64,000 bases of DNA from assembly GCA_024663395.1 (NCBI GenBank), contig JANFAH010000069.1, positions 186,001 through 250,000 on the forward strand, read 5' to 3'. The notes below the pieces were generated by a model that made no database searches, was not told where the DNA came from, and worked only from the letters and a program-made list of their open reading frames with translations. A program made the position numbers and the translations under genes. This document shows, in pieces, positions 1-11,972 of this stretch (its first letter is position 1; each line of letters begins with the position of its first letter). This DNA comes from Pisolithus tinctorius (lineage: Eukaryota; Basidiomycota; Agaricomycetes; Boletales; Pisolithaceae).

Positions 1-2608
1 ACCCAACCACATCCCTGATGACAATGAAGACAACAAAGGAGTTACCCTCCTCCCTCAGACATTGTTTGTCAACCTCATCGACACCAATCTTACCCAGAAG
101 GTTGTGTCCTCATCCGAGAAGGACCCAGTTGTCCAAACGGCACTTTGTGCCATAGAAAATGTCGACATGCCACTTCCATTCAAGTCACACCTCTCTGATT
201 GGAAGTTTGAAAGTGGAGTTCTACTCTACAAAGACTGGGTGTATATCCCCAATGACCCTATCCTCTGCTGGACTGTTGTGTCCAACCATCATGACCACCC
301 CTCCGCTGGACACCCCAGTGTCTTAAAAACCTGACAGCTTGTCTCATCCAAGTACTGGTGGCCTGGACTCGCATCCTTTGTCCGAAAATATGTTGAAGGC
401 TGTGCCATATGCCAGCAAAATAAGGTTAATACCCACCTGACAACTCCACCCCTAACGCCCATCCCCTTGACCTCAACTCGCCCCTTCCAACAGATCTCTT
501 GCGATCTGATTACTGACCTCCCTGCCTCTAATGGGTTTGATTCCCTTTTGGTTGTGGTAGACCATGGGCTTACAAAGGGGGTAGTTTTAACACCCACAAA
601 GAAAACCGCCTCTGCTGCCGATATCACAGCCTTGTTTTTCAAGAAAGTCTACTCCCACTTTGGGCTGTATGACAGAATCATATCCAACCGAGGCCCTCAG
701 TTCGCCTCAGCATTTGCTAAAGAACTCCCTTCCCTTCTTGGATACTCCCTCACCCTGTCCACGGCATATCATCCTCAGACCAACGAAGAAACTGAACGTG
801 TAAACCAAGAGGTAGAAACTTACCTTTGCATCTTCTGCCAGAACAACCCTGCTTCATGGGTGAACAACCTCCCTATGGCAGAATTCGTGCATAACCACCG
901 CCCACACTCCATCACCCACCTGTCACCATTCTACCTCATGTACGGCTATGAACTGAAACCCCTTCTGTCCCTTATCGCAGACACCCACCTCCCCGCTGCC
1001 AAGTCTAGACTCAAAGAACTCTGAAAAGCTAGAGAAGAAGCCCTCGCAGCCCATGATCTAGCCAGAAAAACCATGAAAGACCGCTCATCATGACCCTTCA
1101 CCCCATTCCAGAAAGGTGATAAAGTTTGGCTAGAAGCATGAAATTTGAAATGCTCCTACGAAAATAGGAAGCTTGCTCCAAAACAAGAAGGACCCTTCAC
1201 CATCTCCGACATCCTATCTCCGATCATGTACCGCCTCATGATTCCTGCATGATGGAAGATTCATAATGTCTTCCACGCTTCCCTCCTATCACCCTATTGC
1301 AAAAATGACATTCACGGACCGAACTTCCCAGCTCCACCACCTGACCTTGTCAACGAAGAAGAAGAAGAATATGAAGTTAAGGCGATAGTCGGCCACAAAA
1401 GGTCTGGCCACAACCACGCCTTTTTAATCAAATGGAAGGGTTACCCTTCATCCAAAAACTCACAGCAAAAAGAAGCACACCTTGAACACACGGATGATAC
1501 ACTCTCTGCTTATAAGAAACGCTTCCCAAAAGACCTCCCCCCTCAGAAACAACCCTCTCGACGTTCTACTCGCACTGTCAGAAGTATAACTCTCAAAATG
1601 CCCCCTCGTCATTACACCTACCCCCGTGAACCATCTCACTGCCACACCCCCTTCGCTCGTCGGCATCGACAGCCTGCCAGTGATCAAATGATCGCTTCTT
1701 ATCAACTCTTCATCACTGACCCTGCCATCGTCAGCACCGTCTATCATGAGGTGGATGAAAACTCCCCTCTTGATCTTGTGTACCATGCCACTATCCAAGC
1801 CCTTTGGCTTGAAGAACTTTCTCGCTATGTCAACTGCCAGAACCCTCTTCTCTCCCCTGCTTGTACTATCTTAAATGAAATCTCCGCCCAGCAGGTTCCC
1901 CTGCTTCTCAAACTCTTTGACGTTCTTGGAGGCGCAGACCTCATATATAATGTCTGTCAATACCCAACATTAATCGCACCCCCTCCTCCTGGATCTCGAA
2001 GGCCCTCGACTGCAACTCCTCCTCCGGCTTCCTCCATGTCCACTTCCCCTCCAGCATCATCGCCATCATCCTCCCACTCCTCCCGTTCGTCTCGCTCTCT
2101 CCAAAGAGCCGATAGACCTCGCACCTGCTGTTTGTCAGGCCCTAATCCACAACCCTGCGAGTCTCATGACTCCCCATCTGAAGTAGACCCCAAAACTGCC
2201 TTTGGCATCTCTCGTGCAGAACTCGACTACACGTTAAACATCATCAAAACCCTCACACAGCTGCCTCCTTCTCCTGTGCTGAACGCTATGACAGAGTTCG
2301 ATAGACCTCTTACTCCATCCAACCCCCACTACCGCCAGACATGCTACGTTTGCCACCATCTCAGCCATGTTCGCATCAATTGTGGACTCTATGAATGTCC
2401 CCTTTGCCATGCCACTCGTCCTGGACACACCCAAGCCCAATGCCCTTCCTTATGCCCTCGTTGTCCTTTACAGGACAGAATTGCCACCCCCGCCTTGGTG
2501 GATGATCATACCCTCATCGGGAGCGAGGATAACGATTTGTATGACAATGATTTTGACTTCAACGACTCTGCCATCAGTAACATGACCGGGGAGCCTTATG
2601 GAGAATAG
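1..2608 (+). pseudogene. Gypsy pol 3' part: integrase, chromodomain and cysteine-rich C-terminal extension
   Basis: One reading frame runs through the whole interval, interrupted only by five TGA codons (332, 1022, 1091, 1139, 1250). In order it shows an HHCC-type integrase zinc-binding region (histidines near 290-310, CAIC near 400), the integrase core from about 490 (first catalytic Asp in CDLITDLP, then SNRGPQF where the family has SDRGPQF), the post-core KVWLEA and HNVFHASLL motifs (about 1125-1290), and a chromodomain (EYEVKAIVGHK to LIKWKGYP, about 1370-1450). Beyond it the same frame continues some 380 codons into a Ser/Pro-rich linker and a C-terminal cluster with CxxC pairs (about 2340-2490), ending at 2608. 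The stops and the Asp-to-Asn change make it non-functional. Family membership is firm; the role of the C-terminal extension is unknown. Confidence 0.85.
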
Positions 2609-2645
2609 TTGAAGTCAGGGACTTCAATGCTTAGAAGGGGGGTAA

Positions 2646-3098
2646 TGTTACATTTCACCCCTATCTTTTCCCTTTTCACTGTACATTTACCATGTGTTTG
2701 ATCCGTTGGACACTGTTTCCTTTCTGAGCCATCTTCTCTTTGTTCCGATGGCTCTCTATTTCCACCAGTAGCATTACTCACTCATTACATGCCTTGGACA
2801 TGTGTCATCATTGTTCAACCAATGGCGAAGTTAGCTCGTTTACATGCAGACACCTCATGGTCTGTTTCCCTGTAGTATTTAGGCTGCCAGCTCAAGTCCT
2901 GGAAACCCAGACTTGAGCTGCTCAATCATATGCAGCATTCCTCAGAACTTCACCCTCAGAGTCCCTAACCAGGACCTCTCTTACCAGCATTGATCAAATC
3001 CTCTGTCATTTACAGAGGTTACTGCAGCCATTGCTCAGTAGAAACCAATTGTCTGCATTTGAGCTCTCCCTATGTCTTGACTTTGGTTGAGCATAACA
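2646..3098 (+). repeat. 3' LTR of the gypsy element
   Basis: This 453-bp sequence starts TGTTAC and ends ATAACA. It follows a purine tract after the pol stop codon. The same ends and most of the interior occur in reverse complement at 23279-23713, which fixes the LTR limits. A CAACCAAT motif and a TAGTATTTAGGC stretch (about 2816-2884) may be promoter elements, by inference only. Confidence 0.85.
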
Positions 3099-3277
3099 AC
3101 AGTCACATGCTTGTGTGACATTGCACTCAATTCATGATGTGATACAAGTCATCAGCATAACAGGCCATGCCCCAAGGCTCAACCTTTTCACCCTCCAGAA
3201 GAAACAGGCATAGGCAAAGGTGGCTTCCAAGAGGCCTGTCAAAAAGATCAAGTTGCAGCCTGGTACAAATTCTGTGA

Positions 3278-4657
3278 GTGCTTTCCCATCTGCCATACAC
3301 CATCTTACACCTACCCCAGCACTGTGTTATGTGTAGGGATGGTGGAAAGATGTGCATTTGTCAGGAGAGAGGATGTTACAGAGTGGTTTGTGATCTGTGT
3401 TTAGCTGTCCCTGTAGAGGATTTGCAGAAGGTGCAACAAGACCATGTCAAGTTCAAGTGTGTCTGTTGTCACTAGAAGCAAATCAGAGGTGAACCAAAGC
3501 CCTACCTTGTAAGTCCAAACTCCCCAGCCCTCTTCATCCTTAAACTGAAACATGTCAAGGCTTTCTACTCCAAAGGGGAACCTGTCCTTCCCAATCCCCC
3601 TCACCTCAAAGGTGTCTTTGAGCATGCCACTGCATCCCAGGTGGCTCCCCTCCCAACATTGCTGGTGCATCTTCACCTGGAGATTCTACAGGTTGGCTGG
3701 GCCCAAGTCAACATGCTTAATGACTTTCTCCAGGCTGATTTTCCTAAAAAAGCCTACTCCTTCTCCAAGTTACCTTTTAACCTGGCCACCCAAGATTCCC
3801 AGGCTACATACCAACAGGCAGCAACAAGCCTGGCCACCTCCCTCTCCTCTTATCCAAGGGTGGTCCTTTTCCTCACCACTCACAGTGATGAAGATAGGGG
3901 TGATCTTCTTTGTTGGTTATGGTGAGGATAACAACCCCCATGCATCTCAAGTCTTTCAGGTGAGTGCCATCCCCTCCCTTTGGCTCCCCCAGCTAACCTT
4001 GTCCAGGTTCTCCAACTCCTTCTTACTCCCCTTGCTGAGATTATATGGGGAGCTGACATGATGTTCTATGTCTGTGGTTCTGTGGTTACAGAGGCACAGA
4101 GCTTCAATGGGGTAAATCAGGCTGCCAAACTGTAAGTTTTCTCCTTTGATGCTGACTCATCCCTGACACTTGCTAGTTTCAAGCCAAGGTCCATCCTCCT
4201 CTTTGATGCTCCAAGGTTCCAAATCCCTACAACAGCACCCTATCTCCAGAGTCTCCTGGAAAAAACTGTGATTGAAGGTTTTCATGTCAGAAATGCAGTG
4301 AAGGATGCTTTGTGGGACTGTGCCAAACTTGGCAGGCACTCAAACACCATTTTGATTGTTTGGCAGGAAGAAAAGCTGGAGGTAGAAAAGTATATCTGGA
4401 CTGACAAGCATCTCAGGCCCTGGGGTCATCACTTGCCAGTTGCATGTCCTCAATGTGCAACCATGCAGAAGTGGCATTGGGGGTCAGCAGGGGAATTTAT
4501 TTTTTATGAGTGTTGCTATGCTGACTGTGGAAAGGGAAAAGGGCCTGATGGCTCTCCCCTCCCAGCAAAGACATTCACTTTCTCCATCCCTGAAAATTCC
4601 TTTCACCTTACACAGGGAAAAAGAGGAACATCTTCATGGCTACAAGTGAAGATGTAA
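3278..4657 (+). pseudogene. Decayed gene with PHD-like zinc finger, function unknown
   Basis: Pieces in three frames read as one protein broken by introns and mutations. The N-terminal piece (3278-3475) has regularly spaced Cys pairs (CVMC, CIC, CDLC, CVCC) like a PHD-type zinc finger. The next piece (about 3500-3925) continues with FKDEEGW-like and LLVHLHLEI segments, and the last (4268-4657) has paired cysteines CPQC, CCYADC and ends WLQVKM. The pieces are collinear and the region is poor in CpG, consistent with a host or transposon-associated gene decayed by deamination. I do not recognise the family with certainty. Large zinc-finger proteins of this kind are common in Agaricomycetes, often near transposons, but that is only suggestive. 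No intact start or continuous frame remains. Confidence 0.45.
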
Positions 4658-4929
4658 ATACTTAGAAATCCTTGTAAATACCTATGCAATCTTGGTGACT
4701 CTAGTCATACCCATAACATCAGGACTATTTCAACAGTTTGGAAAGATATGTATTACAGGTTATGAAACAATGTTGCCAATAACACTTCTTAAACACAACT
4801 ACTAGCTAGCACCACCTGAGATGGATGTCATGCCATGGTGAGCATAATGGAGGTTCAGTTTCAAGACCAGTATGCCCATCACTCAGCCATGACCATCTAT
4901 GACACCTCCAAAGGGGTGAGTCCACAGGG

Positions 4930-5480
4930 CAGTGTGGTCAGCTGATCTAACTTTCAATGGGTGGTTCCACCAGTGAGGTCAGCTGAATCCCACTTCCAGG
5001 GGGTGGTTACATCCCATGGTGACATCCACTGATCCTTTCAGGGGGTAGGACTATCCCCTAGTTTGGTCACCCCACTCCACCCTCAGGGGGTGAGATCATC
5101 CACCAATGCTGTGGGCCAATCCCACTTTCAGGGGTAGCACCCTACAGTGGTGCATCAGCCCATCCCACTTTCAGGGGGTCACACCCTACACTGATTCCAC
5201 TTTCAGGGGGTAGAACCATCCAGTGGTGCATCAGCCAATCCCATGTTCAGGGGGTCACACCCTACAGTGGTGCATTTGTCGATCCCACTTTCAGGGGGTC
5301 ACACCCTACAGTGGTGCATTGGCCAATCCCACTTTCAGGGGGGTAGGACCATTCAGTGGTGCATCAGCTGATCCAACTTTCAGGGGATAGGACCCTCCAA
5401 GAGTGAGATCAGCTGATGACATTCTCAGGGGATGGTACCATTCACCAGTGATGTCCACCAATGCCACTTTCATAGGGTGG
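4930..5480. repeat. Diverged minisatellite, ~44-bp unit
   Basis: The core CACTTTCAGGGGG recurs at about 5123, 5166, 5198, 5242, 5286, 5330 and 5375, mostly 43-45 bp apart with one shortened 32-bp unit. Each core is followed by variants of CACACCCTACAGTGGTGCAT. Units toward both ends are more diverged. No open reading frame crosses it. Confidence 0.85.
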
Positions 5481-5499
5481 GGGTGACCTCAACCAAACC

Positions 5500-7530
5500 T
5501 TCTTTCACATGTTGGCCTACCCACCCTCAGGGCCCAGCAGCCAACATCAGTTAGCCCCACTTTCAGGACTACATGTGACTGAAGGGTCTGATTTATGGAG
5601 ATGAACTATCCCAAGTAAATGGGGGGAGTGACAGTCTAGATGATTTATGGAACTAGCAGGTAACTACATAGCATGGACTCCATGATACTTTGATAGGAAG
5701 AGAGGTACACCATACTGCTGATCCCATCATTGCACATACCTCTGTGTATTGTGCATATTATTTTTTACTCAAATGGAGTGCCATAGTCATCTGCCACACA
5801 GGACCACAATAGCAACTTCTGGCAGGGGTAATCCAGCCACACCAGGGATGGCTGACTCAAAGTTCCTCACAAAGTCTTCTGCTACAAGTAATATCTTATC
5901 ACCAACTTCACAAGTCAGATCAACTCAGTGGATCCTGTTTGTGTGTCAGTCACACATCTCCTTGTTCAGGAATACACCCTCCCATGCCCATCCACAGCCT
6001 GGACAATCTCCCAACTTGTGTATCCAGCTGCGCTGTTTCAGCTGGCCCTCAACATATGACTTCCTCTCCTTAATTCTGTCATCAAGGTAAAGCCATGTTC
6101 CCACCTATGGCCCACTTCCAGATATATCTACTTCCCCACCTGGTTCGCAGCTGGCCCTGCAAATTTTGGTCTTGTTTATCTTGCTTTTTTTTTGGAAGAG
6201 GACAGCCTGTTTGATTCAGACCTAACTGCAGTATCAATCAGCTTGGCTTCAACCATGACAAATTGACTGAGTTTCAGGAAGGCTTGCATTTACCAGGGCC
6301 CACCTGGGTACTGCTGTCCATATATAGCCTTCCAGGATGGCTGTGATGATATGGAAAGCACTGTAGATGTATGCTTTCTAGCAACTGACTTGAGCACAAT
6401 GATGATGTGAAGAGGTAAGAGTCAACACATATGATTGCAATATGATAAACTCAGAGACAAGTGCATCCCTCCAGCTGGGATGCATCAAAATAACTTCACA
6501 AGTTTGCCATCAAATTGAAATGACCATGAATGACTGCAAGTGCACTCGGCTTGTGACTTCTGCTTTCCACCATGCCCTATCCTTGAGAGACTGTGTCCAG
6601 TTGATCACATTTACCTCTTGACAAGACATCCAGTCATCAAGGATAGAAAAGTGACGGACAAGGACCTCAGCCTTGAAACCCAGGATCAAGCATTGGAGCA
6701 ATTTTTGTCCCACAAGCTGTAGGAACTTTGGCAGAGGTGTGATGGGAGCCCCATGTGAGGGTGGAGATAAAGAAGAGTCATGTGACATGGATAGCCTTGA
6801 GGAGACATGGATCTGCAGTATCTCCAGGAAACAGCATCTTCCACAGTATGGGCCAGAGCCCTCCATTTTCAGTTCACAGGGAGGCATCACAATGGGTGTG
6901 TCTTCAACTGCAGAGCCAAAATAATCATCCTGAGCTGCAGAGTTGAGCAACATGAGAGGGCATACCAGAGTTGGCAGTGCCATCAAGCTGTATGCCTGGT
7001 GAGACAGACCCAGTCTCATGCTGACCAAAAAAGTAGTTGCCCTCATCTTTGTCATCCTCGTGGGAAGAAGCACAGTTTCTCTTTACTAAAATCATCAGTA
7101 GCCATATACTCCAGGAGAGGTCATACCCACCCATCCACCTTGAGCACCTTCTCATTCTGTTACTGAGGATTTGTGTCCTCCTCTCTATGCTTGTTGAAGG
7201 AATCCACAATGTGTTGGCTTGCCACTGCTGAATATCTTTTTCCTAACCCCCCCACCCACAGATGCAGACAATACTGCAGAACTTGCTGAGGCCATAAAGT
7301 CATGCAAACCCATGCCCACAGATGATACACTGTGTCCCAACCTGTGGACAAATTTGAAATTGTGCCTTAGAGGCAACTTGTGCAGCACCTTGCAAAGAAC
7401 TGAGGGTCCAGAGGGGCATTCTATATGGGCTTTGGCCAAAGAGTCTGATAAATCCAAGCTGTCAAGGAGGTGATGTCAAATCACCATGGAGGCTGAGGTT
7501 CAACCACTCAGGCCACCAGAGTTCTCCAAT
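5500..7530. other. CpG-poor stretch without a recognisable gene
   Basis: A minus-strand open stretch between about 7073 and 6510 is Ser/Pro/His-rich and acidic in places, but it resembles no family I know. Shorter open stretches on both strands overlap one another. The base composition matches the flanking decayed DNA. Confidence 0.5.
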
Positions 7531-7536
7531 CTTATG

Positions 7537-8425
7537 AAGTCTCATGGATGCTGGCAGCCTCAAGGCCAAGGAATGTGGGCTGGAAGAGGGTTTCTGGTGC
7601 ATGGAAGCTTGCACTTTGTTTAGATGAAGTCAATTATACTTTCCAAAACCTACTTACCACTTATTAGTGATCATAATCACCTGGCTGTTAGGAGGTTCAT
7701 AACTCTTCTCAAGGGCAGATGATTGAGCAATCAGCCGCAACTTCTGTTTGATGTCAAGAGTGATGTAACAGAGCTCCTCTTTGATATCCCAAACAATTTC
7801 ATGCTCCAGTGGTTGTGAAGGAATAGCCACATTTGATCAAGTTCTTGATCAAGAAATCAGTCAAATCATGGCCAGCCAGATCCAGATGCAATATGGCATG
7901 AGCAAGAGTGAAACCCTTGTAGATAGGAACCACGTGCATGACATGGTCACCAGAGTCCATTATGATACCAGTGGTATGACCAGATGCATGCAGCAACAAC
8001 ACCGCCTGAATGGCAACATAGAATGCAGGCATGTTAAATGTCTTGAACATGATTTGAGTCATCTTTTGATGGTTGACCTTGGGGTTAAAGGGCGCCTCCA
8101 TGAGTAAGATGAGGTGCTCCTCTAGAGTGCCACACAGCTTGTTGTAGAATGTGTGATGCCTGATCTTCTCCATGTCATCCCAGTTCATTATGATACCATG
8201 TTTTGATTGAGCCTCATCACTAAGAATGTCAATGGTAGGTCCATTATCACTTAATGGATTAGAGTACCCAACATAAGAATCCTTCTGGCCCATGCCAAGC
8301 ATCACATCCTGGTGGCACAGGCAACTAACAATTGAGCTGATTGCACTCCAATGAGAGAGGATAGAAATATGCAGTGAAGCTGTGACATACAGGAACATAT
8401 CACAAGGTGCATTGTTGCCTGTGAA
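7537..8425 (-). pseudogene. Actin pseudogene that still contains introns
   Basis: Read on the minus strand, 8425-7800 gives unmistakable actin segments: a FTGNNAPC block (actin FAGDDAPR), [24 protein letters not shown] then [69 protein letters not shown] and GYSFTTTG, followed by [13 protein letters not shown] and SSALEKSYE (about 7800-7660). A further exon at about 7605-7537 reads HAPETLFQPTFLGLEAASIH. A 48-nt GT-AG intron at 8267-8220 joins YVG to DEAQSK in frame exactly as in actin, so this is a decayed gene copy, not a retrocopy. Many invariant residues are changed (for example Arg to His or Cys) and a frameshift or stop separates the last exons. The C-terminal third was not found. It cannot encode working actin. 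Confidence 0.85.
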
Positions 8426-8429
8426 GGAA

Positions 8430-9610
8430 AGTGGATCAGAGAGCTTGACACACTTGTAGACATCACATTTGTACCAGTGACTAGAATGAAACCCAGACCA
8501 GTAAGAGGGAAGGCAAAGGATCTGGGAGAGACTTCTGACTAGCCTCACACATGCTGGAACCATCATCGACGACCTAGAAATGGAGCAAATATGAGGATGG
8601 CAATGCATGTGCAACAGTAGACCATATCATACAAGTGCCAGTACTCCTTCCTCCACAGCAGTGCACCGTGTCAAAATAGATCTTGCTAAGGTCATTAGTT
8701 GTGTCATTGGAAGGTGGGAATCATCAGAAGGAACACAAATCAAAAGTCATCAGACCTTTGACTACAAGAAAGAAATACAAGAGATATGAAATGATAAGCC
8801 CCAGAGTGTGGGTTTGGTCCAACGGCATGTCAGATACTGATTCCCCTCAAAGAGGGATCCAGCAACATGCCAGATAACCCCCTTGAGGTACCCTGAGGCT
8901 TAGAGACAAGAGGAGAGGAAGCCAAAAAGATGTGGAAAATTTGTGTGTGAGAATAAAACAAAGTGATGGAGCCACTGTGGTGTCCACAGTCAACTGACTT
9001 GTTGGGTTAGGGTTAGATAGCCCACAGCCACCCAAGTTGGTAGACTCACTCATTATTACTCGTTCTTTGACTGTGAGGCATAGAGACTGTGCCCTTCACA
9101 TTTGCATGTGGCTTTGTTTATGTCCTACTGAGTACTACCTGCCACAGCTTTGTCCCCACTGCCAGAGGGAAGTGAGGCACCTCTTGTACCTTAGAACAAA
9201 TGCCACTGACATTCTCATCACTGAAAACAGAGTTTATGATTATCCCTTCAAGAGCATTATAATCTGAGCAATGCACATAATTTGGTAGAATTCACTAAGG
9301 TGTATGGTAAAATGACATATACCATTAAAGCATTACATTCCCTGAACAATCAAAGTCATGACTGCAAAAAAACCACTCGTTTATGTGCAGGGCCAGACCC
9401 TCCACTGCCTGCTGCACCAGATGTTGCTTCATGTCTTGCCTTCTTTGAATTATCTCATCATAGATATGTCAGATGTTATGGTCAATTGGTTTGAACAGGC
9501 AGCACTCACCGGGAACACCACCTTCGAGATGTCTCTTGCGCATACTGTCAAGTGGGATATCTTATCAACCAAGACATTGGACAAGTCAGTGACTTAACCA
9601 AAGAGAGCAT
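8430..9610. other. No recognisable gene; transition from CpG-poor to CpG-rich DNA
   Basis: Only short overlapping open stretches are present. CpG content rises sharply near 9490-9530, just before the minus-strand gene that ends at 9617. Confidence 0.5.
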
Positions 9611-9616
9611 GAAAAA

Positions 9617-10899
9617 TTAGTTACCTCTGATGGCTGGTGAAAATTCAAGGGATTCAGCTCCGCCCCTCCCCTGGTATTGGACACCTTGTATCCCCATCTG
9701 GGAACCCTGTGCTGGGATGGAAGCGACAGTGGGTGAAGCAAGATAGGTAGTTACATGCACCTGTTCATCTTCTGCATTTCCGATGTCAGTATCACCACCT
9801 TGGCCACTCTGTGACCTTTGGTGCCCTTCATCAAAATGCTCTTTGTCAGCAAGCCCTTTGTCAACACCCATCTCCGACAAATCCTCAACCGGTCGATGTG
9901 CCCGTTTTGGCAACCACTTTGCCTTGTTCTTGCCCTTTGGAATTATTGACATTTCTCTAGTGCCACGAAAAACTATATGCAAGGAACGCTCCTGGTCACC
10001 ATCAGTGTGACCTCGCCTTCTGAAAGCGTTGGCTTCTAGACCCTGCAGGATAATGGTGTCAAATATAATCAGAACTAAGCCGGTAGTCAACGCACCTTGA
10101 CAAGCAGCCCCAGGGCTTTTTCTACATCCGACTCAAGGGGTGGATATTTAGCATCACCCTCATTGTCAGGGTCATCCCATGCCAACGGGCAGCGTTCCAC
10201 TGCCTTCACCAAGTTTTGTATTGCAATGGCATCAGCCTTCAAGGTCAGACTGTTTTGCAGGATCAAGAGGACATCACCAATCTGCCTTGGAAAGTTTTCA
10301 TCACCAAGGGGTGCATGGGGGACTTGATCTGCAAAGGAAAACTCTGCTTTTCTCTGTTTGCCAGAGAAAAAGGCTAGTTTAAGGGACGGATGGAGGAGCC
10401 TGGACAATTGAGAACAGAGATAGTGAGCACCAGACCCCTCAGTATTCAGCAACTGTGGCCTGTACTCTTCGATAATTCCCCACTCCAGAACAGCAGCACC
10501 TGCCACATTCTGAAACTCACGCAGCCTGGAGTTTACAGAGACCTTACGCCAAGCCCAGGAAGTATGATGCACCAAGTGAATACCATCAATTTGTCGATGC
10601 ATGGGACTGCTAAGTGGAATAGCATCCTTGGCTTTTATGGCGCTTTGCATGGCCTTGACAAGTTGAGCGGCTTGAGCGGAGAGGTGGGTGAGCTGAGCTT
10701 GGGTCACTGCATCGTTCTCTGCCACCGGCTGCTTTCTGGCATGGAGTTTGGGAGTTGGCTTGGTGGGGGGGGCATCCAGAGTATCTGCGGTGGGGCCAGG
10801 CACTGGCAAACTTTTCACCAAAGATTTTTCAGGAAACAAGATCGCGAGTTCCCTGGTACTGGTTACTCTGTCGGTATGGGCCCCTCTCAGTCCCGCCAA
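9617..10899 (-). CDS. Unknown protein, at least two exons (5' exon unresolved)
   Basis: On the minus strand an open frame at 10899-10096 continues across a 53-nt GT-AG intron (10095-10043) into 10042-9617, giving about 409 residues in one phase. The first exon is Ala/Gln-rich (TQAQLTHLSAQAAQLVKAMQ, helix-forming), then mixed alpha/beta (LHPSLKLAFFSG, DVLLILQNSLTLKADAIAI, PLAWDDPDNEGDAKYPPLE). The last exon is basic then acidic and low-complexity. No ATG lies at 10899: an in-frame TGA is just upstream, so an earlier exon must supply the start. A candidate is the ATG-started stretch 11278-10970 (MAVCSSMAPVTTLVPPS), but I could not fix the splice. The CpG-rich composition and intact frame suggest a real host gene. 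I do not recognise the family. Confidence 0.5.
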
Positions 10900-11496
10900 T
10901 TCGATTCTCGGGCAACCTCATCAACCACCGCAGAGCACGATCTAATTGTAGATGTAAGGGTACCTCCAGTCATCGACGCGGTTGTAGGGGTAGATTCGGA
11001 GGCGGGCCTCGACGCCACCCTAACGAAGATCTGCGCATCACCTCGTGATCCAGTAGCTTATATTTTGGAGACTGGACGAAAAAGATGTATTGTTGATGGA
11101 TGGTGAAGTCTTTGGCTACTTGGGTCCCTGCTGTGATTCCTAACCTTTGCACAGTGCCAACTATCCAGCCACCTACGAAACATCCAAGAACGCGCTTTCC
11201 ACAATGGATGGCGAGCCTGGTGGCGTCCGAGGGGGGAACTAAAGTAGTCACCGGTGCCATGGAAGAACAGACCGCCATTTTTGGAACCTGCGAAGGGATT
11301 AAAGGCCTTGTCGCTTAATCTATCATGGGTGTGTTTCCTATAGTTTCGGCAATTGTGGGTCATTGCTTTTGCTGTTGGCATCACAGGCACTTCCTACTAT
11401 CAATCTCTTTCCAATGAACATGGAGTGCTGAAAGTTTGATAGGCCGTTGAAAGATCGATCCCTAGAGACGGAGAAGTTGCACGGGTCGATGGCGCA

Positions 11497-11972
11497 TTGG
11501 ATATGGTTGACGCCGGTACAACCGGTGTTATCCATGCCGTTAATGACCAAGAAGACGGGGCGAGCACAACCAACATTTTATGGGGATTCGAAGGGTTGGG
11601 TGCAAGCCCAACCCCACTGGGCAGACAATCCAAAGATGAGGAGGTGGAGTACTGGTGGGAGAGGGATAGACTTGCAGGGGTGGGCTGGATAAAGAGATTC
11701 GGAGTGAGGATAAGAAATGGATGGCAACAGCAACGAAAGGCAGAAATGGATCAGTATAACGAGGAGCTCGATGGACGTCAGGCCGTGGAAGCCAGCAATG
11801 TGAATCCATGCCTTGACGCAGACCGACCTTCTGCTTCGATTGAATGCGCGGCACCTCGAGTCACAACCGCGGATGCGGGTGGTGTCGGATGCATCGAGGG
11901 ACCATTCAGTGACGATCCGTCCTACGATGTGGGGTATGGAGATCATGGCTGGGGCGTAACAGCGGCGCCGAC
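11497..11972 (+). pseudogene. Possible upstream exon(s) of the broken XPF-like gene
   Basis: A plus-strand open stretch (11509 onward from an ATG, MVDAGTTGVIHAVNDQ) is acidic and Trp-containing (EYWWERDRLAGVGW) and leads toward the frame used from 11973. I found no splice pair joining it cleanly to that frame. Overlapping minus-strand open stretches (11946-11540) look less protein-like. Treat as tentative. Confidence 0.25.

Larger units (their letters stand above)
1..3098 (+). mobile_element. Ty3/gypsy chromovirus-type LTR retrotransposon, 3' part (5' end outside window)
   Basis: The plus strand carries the tail of a gypsy pol (integrase zinc-binding region, integrase core, chromodomain, C-terminal extension), then a purine-rich tract (about 2633-2642) and an LTR beginning TGTTAC at 2646 and ending ATAACA at 3098. 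A second, minus-strand copy of the same family ends at 23279-23713, and the two share their LTR borders and the pol C-terminus. Compared with the DNA that follows, this copy still holds many CpG dinucleotides, so it is probably a younger insertion. The 5' LTR, gag, protease and reverse transcriptase must lie left of the window, so the target-site duplication cannot be checked. Confidence 0.9.

Noticed and set aside
289..642. 117-codon minus-strand frame
   Set aside because: Shadow of the gypsy integrase frame on the opposite strand.
10390..11106. 238-codon plus-strand frame
   Set aside because: Overlaps the better-supported minus-strand gene, whose frame continues across a clean intron; the plus frame has repetitive Gly/Ser composition.
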